From Tubiluchus corallicola (taxonomy: Eukaryota; Priapulida; Priapulimorpha; Priapulimorphida; Tubiluchidae), in contig JAQGDQ010000016.1 of the NCBI GenBank assembly GCA_030141605.1, positions 1,256,999 to 1,320,998 on the forward strand: DNA of 64,000 nucleotides, read 5' to 3'. Under the pieces are notes generated by a model. It worked only from the letters and a program-made list of their open reading frames with translations, searched no databases and was not told the origin of the DNA. Positions 1 through 10,181 of this stretch are shown here, piece after piece (the stretch's first letter is position 1; each line of letters opens with the position of its first letter). The translations under genes and the position numbers were made by a program.

Positions 1-1178
1 TTTCACAAAATAAAAAATGTTCGTCCTGCTGTAGAAAGTTTGTAATAAATACACAATTAACTAGATACACTATAGATTTAATAACCACTTATTTCGAAAG
101 GTCTTAATTGTTCTGACTATTTAAATTACAGGCCAAAAAATAAAATAAAACAATGCATAGCTTCGTAATTTACGATACGTCGTGGTACAACGTACATAAA
201 CTACATAAACTAATTCACGTCGTTATCTAATTATATTGAACCATTAATATTGCTTTCTCTTACTTATATGTTTTTCAAGCTAAAGAAATAGCTTTTTGGT
301 GCGTTATAAATCAAAAACTGTTTTAAGTTGTTTTGTGTCAACTTCATCTCAAAAACAGCAAAACTTCTGAACTAAATAAAACAGTAAACACTCTATAAGC
401 ACTAGGAAAATAAACTGTTACAAGCGTTTTGCAAAAATAAACTGTTACAAGCGTTTTGCAAAGACGGTGTTTTCTACACGTAATTTTGCCCACAGATATT
501 TTATCTGCAAAAAGCAACGAAACATAAGCTTATCATTGGTACTTGGCATTCTAATTAAGTAATATTTTTTATTTAAATAGGACAGCATTAGTTTCCAAAC
601 TGCACAACAATATTGAAGCGATCTTCGCAAGAGTTTACTTAACTGACATCGTACTTGGTGCATTGACTTTAAGTCTAACTCCTGTGTACGACATATATAA
701 AAATATATTTTATGTTTCTTATCAATGTGCCGCCTCTCCATATATTTATCCGGATGTTGTTACGTTTTTACTTTAGATAGAAAGTGATCTTGAACTACGC
801 CGTTAGTTCCATTTTCCAAAATCAAAGGTAAAAAAGGTTTCACAGGCCCAACTGTTGGTTTTCTAGCTTCGCAGTATAGCAGACATAACATATTTTAAAA
901 CAGAATGATCAGTTAAGGTGTATATGTACAGAGGGTGATCTGGTTACACTGTAAGAGCTGAGCAAATTTACGGATGCGTGAAAATAAACAATAGATTTAA
1001 TATGATAGCATTGTGAACAGAGATGGACAGCTCGTGGAACGAGGGTCATTTGTTTTTCCACTCGTTGTTGGTTTTGTCATTAAATGCTGGTTAAATTCAC
1101 AAGTGAGAACTTTAATTACCGTCACAGGGCTTTCTCGGGTTTATTTAAAGTTCACTGATTGTCTTCGTGTTAACTGTT
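1..1178. other. AT-rich intergenic DNA, no supported gene
   Basis: No exon with conserved coding sequence was recognised on either strand. The only clear structure is a 27-bp tandem duplication at 406-459 (TAAACTGTTACAAGCG repeated once). The minus-strand open frame at 445-741 has no recognisable domain. Confidence 0.5.
406..459. repeat. Two-copy 27-bp tandem repeat
   Basis: The unit containing AATAAACTGTTACAAGCG and ending TTTTGC occurs twice in direct succession with one base difference at the junction. Confidence 0.9.
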
Positions 1179-1186
1179 GTTAAATG

Positions 1187-1666
1187 CAGGGCCTATTTCA
1201 GCCTAAGCGAGGCCCCCTGGGGGGGGGGGGGGCGTTGGACGGGCGCCACCATGGTTGGCGCCCAGAAAATTTTTGAACTGCTAGAACGCCGGAGAAGTAT
1301 TTTCGAAGAGAAAATATGAAGTTATACAGTTGTTAAAGGAAAGAACAATTGAAAGAAAAACTGCTTTATTCTCAAGACCAGTCCTTAATACTTGTCAAAT
1401 AGTCAAATAAAAAACAACATCTTTGCAATATGTGATACCGTACTCTCTCACTTCCGTACAAGCCGGTGTTAGAAATTCCGAAATTGAAAACAGCTGAACA
1501 TCGCACCGAGCCGCTCAAGGCAAACGGCGCGCGTGCGGCAAGAGAGAGGGAGAGAGGAGACAGTATGTTCGCAAAAAGCAAAAAAAATGTTACTTCGGCG
1601 CGAGGCCCCCCTGGAAGGAGAGGCCCCAGGGAAGTAACCCACTCCCCCCCCCTGAAATAGGCCCTG
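1187..1666. mobile_element. Non-autonomous hAT-type element (MITE), 480 bp, with perfect TIR and TSD
   Basis: The element begins CAGGGCCTATTTCAG and ends with the exact reverse complement CTGAAATAGGCCCTG (15-bp terminal inverted repeats). It is flanked by a perfect 8-bp direct repeat GTTAAATG (1179-1186 and 1667-1674), the size made by hAT transposases. Inside are a 14-G run (1219-1232), a 23-bp near-palindrome (1241-1263, GGGCGCCA/TGGCGCCC) and a subterminal 9-C run. It is GC-richer than its flanks and has no transposase frame, so it depended on another element for movement. Confidence 0.9.
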
Positions 1667-1674
1667 GTTAAATG

Positions 1675-3200
1675 TATGTAATTAAAATATAACTGGTTAG
1701 TTAATTATGTCTGCCTTCATGTTTTTTTGTTAAGTAGCAGTTCAGTAACTCTCGTGGTGATATTGAGAAAAATGATTTACGTGGTGCGTGCTGCTAAAAT
1801 ATTGCATGTACACAGCACAGGTACAATACATTCTTAGACATTTTGGTTACTCTGCAGAAAAGAGTGACCAGAGCTATAAATAAATACCCCAATAAGTCTT
1901 CTCTTAATGTACAAAGTAGTTCAATTCCTTCAACTTTACTTTCAAACACTTAACTATCTGTTACTGTATCAATTTCTTTTCTTCAGGTCTGCTTAATCAT
2001 TACCTATTTGGCTTTTGTTAACTACTTAATTAGTGCATAATAGACTCTGCCTATATGAACTGGTTGCATGTTTGTAAAATTACCACTGGTGATGACAGCA
2101 GCAGCTTGTCGAAACGTTTGGTATGATTTTAGCAATTTAAAGTAAAAGTTTTAATACCGTTGTATTGCTTTTAAAGTTCTATAAATGTTTTTAAGTGTCT
2201 GTAATAAAAATTAACTTCGTTATTTTGTAGATTTACTTGCCTTCCTCGTCACAGTAGGGAATATGTGTTTTTTTACTGTTACATAAGAGGAAGTGATTAA
2301 GAAAAGGCATAGGTTCGAGAAGTGATCTTTTCCCTAACTAACACTGTTTAAATGTAACAAAGAATGTATGCCTAGCGATTATATAAAGCATTACTTGTAA
2401 CACAAATTGCAAATAAAAATGTAAATTACTTTTGTGTAGGCTAAACGTCTTTTAGAAATGTGTACATAAAACTAATTCCTAAGCTTCACGTCGCAAAAAG
2501 GATGGCTAAAATTTTACTATGAATATATTCATCAACTCAGCAAGCCAAACAAAGGTGTAAGCTATATAATGTTCTACAGATTCGCTCGCTATTTGCCTTA
2601 CGATATATCCTTTGCATAGGGAAGAGTACGCTTACAACAGAATTATGTGTTAGAAATTAGAATGTTAATATATATTTATTTTACAGTGCAACTTATTATA
2701 ATGGATACTCCCACGAATCACGGTGAGCAACGTCAACGATGCCCAGACTTTCAAATACGAGTTCTGTCCAATTCAAATCATGTAATGTTGCTGATTACGA
2801 GAATTTCGCACATTATCGCCTTGCATCATCCAAAATAGTCGAAACCCTAACATTCCACGCCAATGAGTCACGCGAAACTTGATTTACTGCACTGTCTGCT
2901 ACCTTTTCTTTTACCCCTGTAAATTGATTTATTACTGGCGCCCATACAGAACCCGTTATCAGTTCAAAATTTGTGTCAGACTTCCACTGTCATCTACCCA
3001 GTGGACAATAAGAAGCCTGTAGCTATTTGCATTATAATGGTGAGCTGGCATCATTGCGTACGGTCACATGCAAATCTTGTTCCAGGAATTTCTGGTCGAA
3101 AGACTTGACCCGAATACTCATCTGGATGTTATTTTTGTTGTCCTTGTTGGAATTGGATAAGAGGCTGTGTAACCAACATTTACAATAGTAATTATAATAA
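1675..3200. other. Intergenic DNA, no supported gene
   Basis: No coding exon was recognised. One motif at 2085-2117 (GGTGATGACAGCAGCAGCTT followed by GTCGAAACG) resembles sequences common in Penelope-like or hammerhead-bearing retroelements; see findings. The remainder is AT-rich without obvious structure. Confidence 0.4.
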
Positions 3201-3204
3201 CAAT

Positions 3205-3310
3205 AATTTCGTTTAGGACATAAGCCAGGTAATCCACCGTAGGTAATTCAATACTTATTTCCGTGGTGGTTCCAGTTATTACCCGCATGCGGAGCTGGAT
3301 TATGGCTTTT
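3205..3310 (-). mobile_element. tRNA-derived SINE, 3' half only (copy A)
   Basis: TTTCGTTTAGGACATA, then a CAGGTAATCCACC-like block and AATTCAATACTT, aligns by eye with 5803-5895 of the fuller copy C. The tRNA-related head is missing. It is preceded by an (AAT)n-like stretch, the 3' tail of this family when read on the minus strand. Confidence 0.6.
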
Positions 3311-3639
3311 TGGGGCCCCTACGTTAATGAAATTATGGGGCACCCTCAGACGAAGCCACCCCTACCTCGCCGCATCCGTCTTGAATATTTTTTTACTTGT
3401 GATATAGTTTAGCGACATTTAAGTAGGTTGAAATAAACTTATTGCAAATTCTTTAAATAAACCAGAATAGCATGTCTTTTGTTTGTCAATAAAAATATTC
3501 TTTAAAAGAAATATCCCTATTTTAGTATTTATTGCCAACCAAATTAGCATATATTCCAACATAACCGTAGTGAAAAACACAAATGTCAACCAAAGTTTGA
3601 AAGCTCCCCCCCCCCCAAGCATGAGCAGTTCTAGGCTGC

Positions 3640-3828
3640 AACCTACGCTGGCCTGTTGGATAATCCAGTCCTGCCCGCATGTTACTTCGATAATCATAAA
3701 CACGTACGCTTATCAAAGAAGAACCATCGGTACCATTTTTAAATCTTTGGAATTTTTAAATCTGGACAGTTGGCCCGCAATCTCCACGGTAGTAAGCGAG
3801 CACGTTACCACTGAGCTATTCCCACACC
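3640..3828 (-). mobile_element. tRNA-derived SINE, head and middle (copy B, degenerate)
   Basis: On the minus strand it reads AATAGCTCAGTGGTAACG, an A-box-like tRNA head, followed by a decayed B box and the family body (GGTACCGATGGTTCTTC, then CGTGTTTATGATT). It matches 5855-6035 of copy C with many substitutions. It overlaps copy A in homology, so it is a separate insertion or a duplication rather than the missing half of A. Confidence 0.6.
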
Positions 3829-3830
3829 CA

Positions 3831-4330
3831 ATAACTATAGACAAGTCAATAATGTTCCATCTAGCAGCAGTGTAACTGCACAGCTAAATAACACAAGGAG
3901 GACGTTTTCAACAGAACGACTGAACTACACCAAACAACAGGGGCAACTTTTGTAGATGGTGTGGTGCTGGTAGGAAGAGAACCTTTCATGAATGATAATC
4001 CTCTGCGATTTCAAATTAGGCACTCATATTGCGAACTAGCAACAGTTAACGTGGCAGTAGTAAGGCATTAAAGTTATTATGAAGTTCCAAGTAGGGTATG
4101 GAAGTTATTATAATTTTTGGTTTCGATGCTTAATAAATTACTTAATAAAAAGCTGATTCGACTCCAATGTTTACATTGGAACTGGAAGTGGTGCTGAATT
4201 GTGAATGTGTGTGTAACGTATTTTGTTAATCATGTTTACTATTGACAAGCTATCAGCATAGTAGTGTTAGTTTTTTGCTGGATTCACTGCTATGTTTACC
4301 TGTATTGAGAGCAGATTTCTTTTATTTTAG
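3831..4330. other. Intergenic DNA, no supported feature
   Basis: No exon, repeat family or RNA gene was recognised in this AT-rich stretch. Confidence 0.4.
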
Positions 4331-4645
4331 AATTCTCCCTGTCCACTACAACATGTGGTTGTTTCTTCTCCTCTTTTCCTTCTTCCTATCCCTAATCTTA
4401 CTATTTTTTTCCATTCCATCATTTCTTCTTGCCCCAACCATTCTTTCATTCTCTCATTTCCTGTCACCTCAACAAGCCAAGCTTTCAAGGTGTCATACAG
4501 CAACTCTTTTATTTGGTTAATTTGACTTCATCAACGTTTTTTAACCTATACTGTTTCTTTTTTTTCAATAATTTTGTACGTTGATGTATTGTATATGTAT
4601 TGCTGGAGTGAAATAAATTGATTTTGATTTTTGAACATAGTCGTA
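4330..4645 (+). mobile_element. Probable LINE 3' UTR and tail
   Basis: A pyrimidine-rich block (about 4350-4470) is followed by GTGAAATAAATTGATTTTGA and a (TTTTGA)-like tail, the layout of CR1/L2/Jockey LINE 3' ends. No reverse transcriptase remains, so the assignment is tentative. Confidence 0.35.
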
Positions 4646-4944
4646 ATGGGAATAAACTATAATGATACGATGATGAATGTTTACAGGTTCTAAACTGTAC
4701 TTTGCTCATCGGCTTTACTAGAAAACCTGTATACAGAGTTTGTATTGTTTTTGTATATTTTTGTAACTACAACACTTAGTGAAAACACATCGTGAAATCA
4801 GACGCGCCATACATTCTTGCTTTCAATGCCAGCTGGAGCCTGGGTCAGTTGCTTAGCGATAAATAACCTAAATTTGTTAATGTAAGTCACTACGGTTGCT
4901 AGATGGAGACTTACTTTTTGCATCAGACTGAATAACAATAAAAA

Positions 4945-4946
<2 letters not shown>

Positions 4947-5007
<61 letters not shown>

Positions 5008-5086
5008 CAGCAGTAGCAGTAGCAGTAGCAGTAGCAGTAGCAGCATCAGCAGCAGCAGCAGCAGCAGTAGTAATAATAATAATAAC
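4947..5086. repeat. (GTA)n/(GCA)n trinucleotide microsatellite
   Basis: About 140 bp of GTA units change into alternating GCA/GTA, then pure CAG and finally AAT units. It follows AATAACAATAAAAATA, as if grown from the A-rich tail of a retroelement. The poly-Leu reading frame on the minus strand is a by-product. Confidence 0.95.
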
Positions 5087-5200
5087 TTGTAATTCATAAT
5101 GGATCTATTTCAGATATTTTAGTATAATACAAGTACTGTCATAATATTCATTCACAGACCAGTTAGCTCAAGGGAAAAGAATTTTCACCTCAAAAACTGC

Positions 5201-5245
5201 TATATATATATATATTATTTATATATCATCTATATATACATTTAT
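5201..5245. repeat. (TA)n dinucleotide repeat
   Basis: Interrupted alternating TA tract. Confidence 0.8.
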
Positions 5246-5399
5246 TTGCATATTATAATGCCATACATTGACAAGTTAGTATGATGGTAGCAATGTAAAT
5301 TACTAAAGTAATTAATTAATTGAACAAAAGTGTTAGATACATAGTTTCAATTTCATCGTACGTAAATTCGGGTATTAATATTTCGTTGTTCAACGTTCA

Positions 5400-5790
5400 A
5401 TAAAATTCACGTGCTACTACTAATCCGATCATTGCAACCATAATTATTGTCATAATAACGTAGAAAAATTTTATTCTTTCCCAACGTTGTTAAGCTATTC
5501 TGAGTATTTAAGACTGACAATGCACGCAAGAGTTCATTTTTAGAGTTATCAATTGATTTCGATAGATTCAGAGCACGTTTAACAATTATCTTTGTAAGAG
5601 GATACGTGTCTGCAAAGCATGTTGTCATACTACAATGAGAATTCCTTGGAAAAACACGGCGTAAAATTTTTCTATATTCCATTGCTAATGGATCGTTATT
5701 GTCTGTTAACTCAAATATTGAGCTACCATAGAAAAATGTATAGCAAAAAATATGAAGATAACAATTTCATTAAAGCAGATTTATTAGTTA
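5400..5790 (-). mobile_element. Decayed LINE, C-terminal part of the reverse transcriptase ORF
   Basis: The minus-strand translation contains FYGSSIFELTDNNDPLAMEY, then PRNSHCSMTTCFADTYPLTK and IIVKRALNLSKS, typical of the region behind the reverse transcriptase thumb in non-LTR retrotransposons (YGS, NxHC, KR..NF..S). It continues the fragment at 6085-6450; the tRNA-derived SINE lies between the two. Confidence 0.75.
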
Positions 5791-6035
5791 TTAGTAATAA
5801 TAATAATTTCGTTTAGGACATAGTCCAGGGATATCACCTTAAGTAACTCAATACTTTTCAAGATGGTCCCGATTACCCGTTCAAGGTGGTCCACGTACTA
5901 CGATAAGTACGTGTGCTTGGTTGAAGAACCAGCGGTACCATTTTCAAGTATTTGGTATGACTCGGTCGGGAGTTGAACCCGTGACCTCCGGAGTGAGAAG
6001 CGAGCACGCTACCATTGAGCTACACCACCCGGTAA
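5790..6035 (-). mobile_element. tRNA-derived SINE, near full length (copy C), inserted in a LINE
   Basis: On the minus strand the head reads GGTGGTGTAGCTCAATGGTA (A box 6022-6012) and GGTTCAACTCC (B box 5979-5969), as in RNA polymerase III promoters of tRNA genes. A body with GGTACC and a CGTACTT..AAGTACG-type inverted motif follows, then CTATGTCCTAAACGAAA and an (ATT)n tail. No other part of the window needs a tRNA here, and the tRNA fold is imperfect, so it is a SINE and not a functional tRNA gene. Confidence 0.8.
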
Positions 6036-6084
6036 GTAACAGTTAAAAAAGGATGAAAGTGAATTAGCAGCTGTAAAGCCACTT

Positions 6085-6450
6085 TTGAAATATATGACAT
6101 CCAGTGATTGATTTAAATCATAGGTGACAATACGCCCTAAGTGATTAACACTATCGTGCCATTTTAATACTTTTCCATTAATTTCAATATTAGTTACATT
6201 AGCATGTTTTCATTTTCTGAATAGAATCATTTTCGGTGGCAAACTCCCTGCATCTTTTAATCATCTTTTTTGAAGCATTTACAGACGGAGCAAGGAGAGT
6301 TACGTCGTCCGCGTAACCAGTCGCCCCGACAAATTGGTTTAGCAAGTAACATTCTAATCTGCTTTTTTAGCTTATGTAGTAGATCATTAATATATACCGT
6401 GAACAAAATCAAAGAAAGCATGCTGCCTTGTCTTATTCAGTGAGTCGGCA
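6085..6450 (-). mobile_element. Decayed LINE reverse transcriptase with catalytic YADD box
   Basis: Minus-strand frames encode SLILFTVYINDLLHKLKK and, after a frameshift, FVGATGYADDVTLLAPSVNA, then EINGKVLKWHDSVNHLG. These are motifs B' to E of a non-LTR retrotransposon reverse transcriptase. The frameshift and the nested SINE make it inactive. Confidence 0.8.
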
Positions 6451-9400
6451 GTATCACAGGTCACGTGACGCAAGTAAGCAATAGCTACCCTGCATCTTTA
6501 TTCGAATAGCTCACAGCGCAAAAAAAGCTTCGTGCCAATCTAAAGGCGAACTATTCTGCGTTTCAGCGTTGCACGGCAATTAAAATCTCCACCGAACTTT
6601 CGTGTTGAACTGCAAACGTGAGCATTACATACAAATAAGATCTTGGAAATGTGGTATAACTTTTCCACCTAGACATTTCATACTCAACATGCAGCTGGTC
6701 TTTTCTTGTCCTTTAAATGATCGGTTGTGTCCGAGTTTCACCACTTTTTGAGGATGCGGTAACTGTAATGTTATTTCAACATTTTTAACGTGCAGTTAAC
6801 TTAGGAATTAATTACAGCCTATAAACTGTTAGCTCAGCTCTTTAAAAAACGAGCCCACTTCCTAAATTCCCATTTCCAGAATGGCTTAATAAAATTACAG
6901 GTCAATCGGGTAAACGATAATAATTTTGCACTTTTTTGAAAGCGACTTGCTGCTCCTGTTCTAATAGCATAAACACTGCAGCAAATAACAAAAAGTCATA
7001 TTATGAATGTACATATTATTGCGCTTTTTACTCATAATTGTGGAGCAGCTTTCATCGATTCAATGGCATGCAGCATCGTTATTAATATATCCCTGGAACA
7101 GGATATGATCACATATTATGAGTCTTCTCTTCCTGGAGGTAACTTAAATTAATGACTTGCGTAACAGTAGTATAGATAGACATTTCGCACCACAGAAAAA
7201 TCGTATAATACTGCGCGCTACAGTCAAGCACGCAATTCTGCATAATTTTACATAATTCCAGACACATTTTAGATAAATTCCCACAAAGTTAGTCACATGT
7301 ATCATGATGTATGTCGTTTGGTAAAACTAAAAACACTTACCGTAAAAAAATTATAACATTTCCGCCAAGAATTTTTCCCATCCACCATTAGACAGCAATG
7401 CCAGCTTACAGCTATGAAGGTAGGGTTACCAAATTAACGTATTTTCAACAAGCATGAAGTTCTAGCAATCTTTGACAAAACGTCGCCCTGCGGTCACTTT
7501 TAATCAACTGGACCTTATGTCGTATTGTTGTTTTGTTAACTCGCCAGTGAGCATTTCGTCGTCTGCTGATTGCACCTGTTGCGCTCAGGTGAAGATGCTT
7601 AGCTTCCGGCTTCAGCGAATGAATGTTGAAACCTCCTCTGGCTGAATCAACGAAGCTGTAATCAGATACAGCGCCACACTGTGGCAAATACTCTAAACAT
7701 TGTACATGCAGAACCAAGCCGTCTGTGTACACTTCACATTTTCATAGCAAATTTCCTTCAATAAAATAATGCAAATGTTATGTGAAATTTAATATGAAAA
7801 GTTTGTATGTTTGTGAATGTCCTTATTGGATATTACATTCTCTGATATATTCCGTATAATTAAATAATCGTTTTATACTTTTTTGTTTGCATTTAGACAC
7901 ATTTGTCGTGAAACAGTGTTATTATTTTAACATTATGACTATAATGTTGAGGCTTACTCAGTTTTATTGTAAAAACAATGAATCATTTTAATGAGAAATA
8001 AAATACTACTACTACTAATAATAAATGCCTAGGCGTTCAATGAGGGTGCCAATAGGAAGGAAAAAATTTACTATTTGTATAAAAGAGGACGTCTTATGAT
8101 CAATTCTAATGTGCAATTCAGAGCCAATGCTAATGTATCAGGTTTTTAATTTACAGGCCAATGTTAAAGGAAAACAGGATAATTCTTCATATATTGCTCC
8201 ATTTTCAGGTCAGATAAAAAGTATGCATTTTAACAGAGTTAATACTGCGAAAATTGTTTCTGATAACCAAGTAATAGATTTTAAACTTAATTAACGGCAG
8301 ACGAGCACAACTATTCATGACATCACAAACTAAAATAATTTTCAACAACAAAATCTTTCCATGAGTACGTTGCACAGTTTGTTAAAGCGAAAATTGAAGT
8401 ACAGTGCTACTGTAAGATTTCAGTGTGCTGTACTAAAATTAGGCAAGCTCTAAGATAAAAATTCACATTTCAAATTCACCTCTGTGCTCACACATAAGCT
8501 GTCTAACGTGTGTAGTTTGTCACAAACTAACACATGTAAACTGATAGGTACAGCACCTGTTTTTGTACAATGTATTTCCGAAATACAGACGCTACTGCCC
8601 ATCCAACTACGAATGGCAAACAGCAAGGAACTAGTGACGCGAAAGCGAAATTGTGTTTGTGTGGTGGTAATAATTGTTTCACGTAAGTCACTTTTGAAAA
8701 AAAGTATGTTTCCTTTGAATATTTTAAAGAGTAGTTTGTTTTGACCTACAGTTTAAGATTGGGTCCAGTTTTGCTTTAAGAATTTAGTGCTCAGACATAG
8801 CTTTATTTCTCACACTTTTATGTATTATGTACCAGTTTGAAACTTCAACATTTTTCCAAAAATGCAAAAAGTGACAAATTTAGACAATATACAAGTACAG
8901 ATTTAATTTATATATTATTTAATTGGTATGTCGGACACATGAAAATCAACATGTTTTTTCAAAATATTCAGCATTAGTCTTTTTGAGTTTGCCTTCAACT
9001 CATATTATTGTCATTTGTCTCTTACTAAAAAATCAGTTACGTTCACTTAAGAACTCAAATTAATTAGAAGCTTCTGAATAAACTACACGGGTTTCCTCTT
9101 TACGAAACATTAGAAAAACCACAAAAGCTTATGATGTTTTCTGGGACCATGATGACGTGGCTTGATTCTGATTATGTAAGTAATCTGATTATGCTATGAC
9201 GTATAATATAATATGGCTTGATGTATATAATTCTGATTATGCTATGACATGTATAATATAATAAAGACAGATTTTACTATTGCGAGTCAGCAGAGAGATA
9301 GCTTGTAAAAGCATCAGTAGAAAGAAATGGAAAGCAAAATACGTTCAAATAAATACAATCAAATTGAAAATATTCGTCATTTCTGACAACCAAAAATACG

Positions 9401-10181
9401 TGTATTATTGTGCTGACATGATAATAAAGATGACTGAGACATCAAATACACCTTGCAAGACTGAAGACAATTTCAGACAATATTACATACGCAATAGATT
9501 ACATAGGTCCCCATATTGATTTGATTACTGAGTGTAATCCGTAATAGGATACCCTGAACCTAGACCTGTGTGTGCATTTTCAATGAAATCAAATAACATG
9601 TATCCCCTAAAATACAACCACAAACATAAATGCAGGCCATATGAGTGCTTGATAAAGACACATAGAAAACATATGTGCAACAGTAATACAAAAACTGTGC
9701 TTAAATCAAGTCATCTAAACCAAAAATCATTAGTATTCTTCAAGGTTATATACAGATGTAACCAACATTTCACTAGTGGCACACAGTGTTTTCTAGGAAC
9801 TTAATTTCTTAGTACAGATCTGTTTAGAAGTTACGAAAATATCCCTAGTCTATTGCTTCAGACTTAAAAGTAATTTTTTATAATATCAACTTATACAGGA
9901 ACTATTCTTCAAGAAATGGACTATGACCCCCCTATTGTTTGGAAAGCTTCTCGGATCTTATCCTAAATACTGCACATTTCAAGCAATTTGTGAGACAAAT
10001 TGTGGTCATCCCCAATAACAGAACAGGTTTGAATAAGAGCCTGGCATATGACACTCTGTGCCATCACCTTTGCAGAAAATGCTAAAATTAAAATTATTTA
10101 CACAACTATAGCTATATGGAAAAGGGAAGAGTTAAGTGGTGTAGCCACGACTAAGCTTGCATTACAAGTAATGGGTTTAAA
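6451..10181. other. 3' flank of MTA, no supported gene
   Basis: The final MTA exon ends at 10182, so its 3' UTR must begin here; no standard AATAAA on the minus strand is obvious in the first 500 bp. A GC-richer minus-strand open frame at 7445-7732 has no recognisable motif. At 9160-9262 a block with CTGATTATGCTATGAC is present twice about 65 bp apart. A short ACT run after AATAAAA at 8000-8015 resembles a retroelement tail. Confidence 0.4.
9160..9262. repeat. Imperfect direct repeat
   Basis: CTGATTATGCTATGAC followed by TATAATATAATA occurs twice in direct orientation, with a third, shorter TCTGATTATG upstream. Confidence 0.7.

Noticed and set aside
4798-5097. Poly-leucine open reading frame on the minus strand
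   Set aside because: It is the translation of the (GTA)n/(GCA)n microsatellite and has no domain or splice context.
5960-6033. Functional tRNA gene on the minus strand
   Set aside because: A and B boxes are present, but the cloverleaf is imperfect and the sequence continues into a repeated body and an (ATT)n tail, as in a SINE.
7445-7732. GC-richer minus-strand frame of 95 codons
   Set aside because: No recognisable domain or splice partners; it could be a transposon relic, but nothing supports a call.
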